5,715 nt of DNA from an uncultured Ruminococcus sp. (GTDB lineage Bacteria > Bacillota > Clostridia > Oscillospirales > Ruminococcaceae). The notes under the pieces are model-generated. The model worked only from the letters and a program-made list of their open reading frames with translations. It made no database searches and was not told the DNA's origin. The translations under genes were made by a program, and so were the position numbers. The stretch spans positions 1 to 5,715 of the forward strand of contig CAMWRC010000096.1 of the NCBI GenBank assembly GCA_947176565.1, written 5' to 3'. How positions within the stretch are numbered: the stretch's first letter is position 1; each line of letters starts with the position of its first letter. Below, one piece after another: positions 4,857 to 5,715 of the stretch.

Positions 4857-5671
4857 TGCCTTTCTTTTTTGAAGTTAAATATACCTCGTCTCTTTTTCTG
4901 CGGCAGCTCCAGAGGCTCGCCGAGAATTTCAAGTCCTAAAAGTATATACGACTCTGTTCCTTTTGATGATTTATCATAATACATCACAGGTTTTCCGTGG
5001 CTTGGTGCTTCAGAAATACGCACATTTCTCGGTATTTTCGTTTCAAAGACCTTATTCGGGAAATATTTTTCAACTTCAGCAACAACATCATTAGCCAGAT
5101 TAAGCCGTCCATCGAACATAGTAAAAAGGATTCCCTCAATATCAAGGGTTGGATTATAATTCTTTTTAACTATTTTTATTGTATTTACAAGCTGCGAAAG
5201 TCCTTCAAGAGCGTAAAATTCTGCCAGCATCGGTACAATTACACTGTTGCTTGCGACAAGTGCATTTATCGTAAGCGAACCAAGTGCAGGCGGACAATCA
5301 ATAAAAATAAAATCGTAATCATTTTTTACTGATAAAAGCTGCATTTTCAGTCGGTTCACACGATTTTCCATATTTATAAGTTCAAATTCCACACCTGCCA
5401 GAGATTCAGTTCCCGGAACTACTGAAATATTTTCAAATGCAGTCTTTACAACTGATTCCTGAACTCTTGATTTTCCTATCAGAACAGTATATGTAGAATA
5501 TTCGATACCTCTTTTTTTAATTCCGAATCCGGTAGTTGCATTTCCCTGCGGGTCGCAGTCAACACAGAGAACTTTTTTTCCTCGTGAGCCAAGAAAAGCA
5601 GCAAGATTAACGACTGTAGTTGACTTACCGACGCCGCCTTTCTGATTAGCCACAGCAATAATTTTTCCCAT
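4853..5671 (-). CDS. parA: Chromosome-partitioning ATPase ParA (Soj)
   Basis: Deviant Walker-A P-loop ATPase that dimerises on ATP, binds DNA non-specifically and is driven by ParB to move origins; in Bacillus the Soj homologue also acts on DnaA. Visible motifs: KGGVGKST (11-18, with the signature lysine K11), VDCDPQGN (37-44, Walker A' with D40), FIFIDCPP (121-128, Walker B with D125), and the C-terminal PRNVRISEAPSHGKP segment conserved in Soj. The length of 272 residues is typical for a chromosomal ParA without an N-terminal HTH, unlike plasmid type Ia ParA. A TTG at 5680 is in frame but abuts the SD AAAGGA (5686-5681), while the ATG at 5671 lies 9 nt away and gives the usual MGKIIAVANQKGG start, so I chose ATG. 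The tail KKRRGIFNFKKERQ is strongly basic. The stop overlaps the parB start. Confidence 0.97.
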   Translation of the reverse strand: MGKIIAVANQKGGVGKSTTVVNLAAFLGSRGKKVLCVDCDPQGNATTGFGIKKRGIEYSTYTVLIGKSRVQESVVKTAFENISVVPGTESLAGVEFELINMENRVNRLKMQLLSVKNDYDFIFIDCPPALGSLTINALVASNSVIVPMLAEFYALEGLSQLVNTIKIVKKNYNPTLDIEGILFTMFDGRLNLANDVVAEVEKYFPNKVFETKIPRNVRISEAPSHGKPVMYYDKSSKGTESYILLGLEILGEPLELPQKKRRGIFNFKKERQ

Positions 5672-5703
5672 GGTATTCAATCCTTTCCAAAATCATTATT
5701 AAT

Positions 5704-5712
5704 ATTATATCA
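5704..5712 (-). promoter_or_regulatory. Extended -10 promoter for parA-parB-serS
   Basis: On the minus strand TGATATAAT (5712-5704) is TG-N followed by a perfect TATAAT. The start would be near 5697, giving a leader of about 26 nt that holds the SD AAAGGA before the parA ATG at 5671. The -35 region lies outside the window, so the promoter cannot be fully judged, and read-through from upstream genes remains possible. Confidence 0.55.
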
Positions 5713-5715
5713 CAC

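Noticed and set aside
5672..5680. TTG start adding three residues to ParA
   Set aside because: The SD AAAGGA ends at the base before this TTG. The ATG at 5671 is 9 nt away and starts the conserved MGKIIAVANQKGG sequence.

Overview
The window looks like chromosomal DNA from an anaerobic, low-to-moderate GC Gram-positive bacterium (Bacillota, class Clostridia; a Ruminococcus-like member of the Oscillospiraceae is my best guess). This rests on the strong Shine-Dalgarno (SD) sequences, the sigma-A type promoters, the oxygen-defence gene set (flavodiiron protein, FTR-like protein, thioredoxin), a tiny membrane protein resembling DUF3789, and a parA-parB-serS cluster of the kind found near the origin in Firmicutes. 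The taxon is inferred from gene content and remembered family sequences, not from a search.

Layout. A guanylate-kinase-like gene runs leftward off the left edge (558 to 1) from a near-consensus promoter. A 226-bp divergent intergenic region (559-784) follows. It holds a perfect 16-bp parS palindrome (634-649) and an extended -10 promoter for the rightward operon. That operon (785-2647) encodes a flavodiiron protein, a small six-cysteine ferredoxin:thioredoxin reductase-like protein, a thioredoxin, and a 31-residue single-helix peptide. A strong bidirectional terminator (2647-2681) lies where this operon converges with the leftward cluster. The leftward cluster occupies the rest: parA (soj), parB (spo0J) and serS, with genes overlapping or spaced by 14 nt, and a likely extended -10 promoter at the right edge.

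How the genes work together. ParA, ParB and the parS site form a complete chromosome-segregation system in one window, which suggests the locus is close to oriC. The rightward operon looks like a redox/oxygen-defence module. The flavodiiron protein would reduce O2 (or NO), while the FTR-like protein would pass electrons from ferredoxin to the neighbouring thioredoxin. serS is housekeeping and probably shares the parAB transcript.

I see no mobile element, CRISPR array, tRNA or rRNA. No stretch over 300 bases lacks a gene. The most unusual points are (a) an ATA codon exactly where the FTR-like gene's start codon should be, (b) a hairpin plus T-run that is both a terminator-like element and a cover for the SD of the 31-residue peptide gene, and (c) the grouping of flavodiiron protein, FTR-like protein and thioredoxin in one operon.
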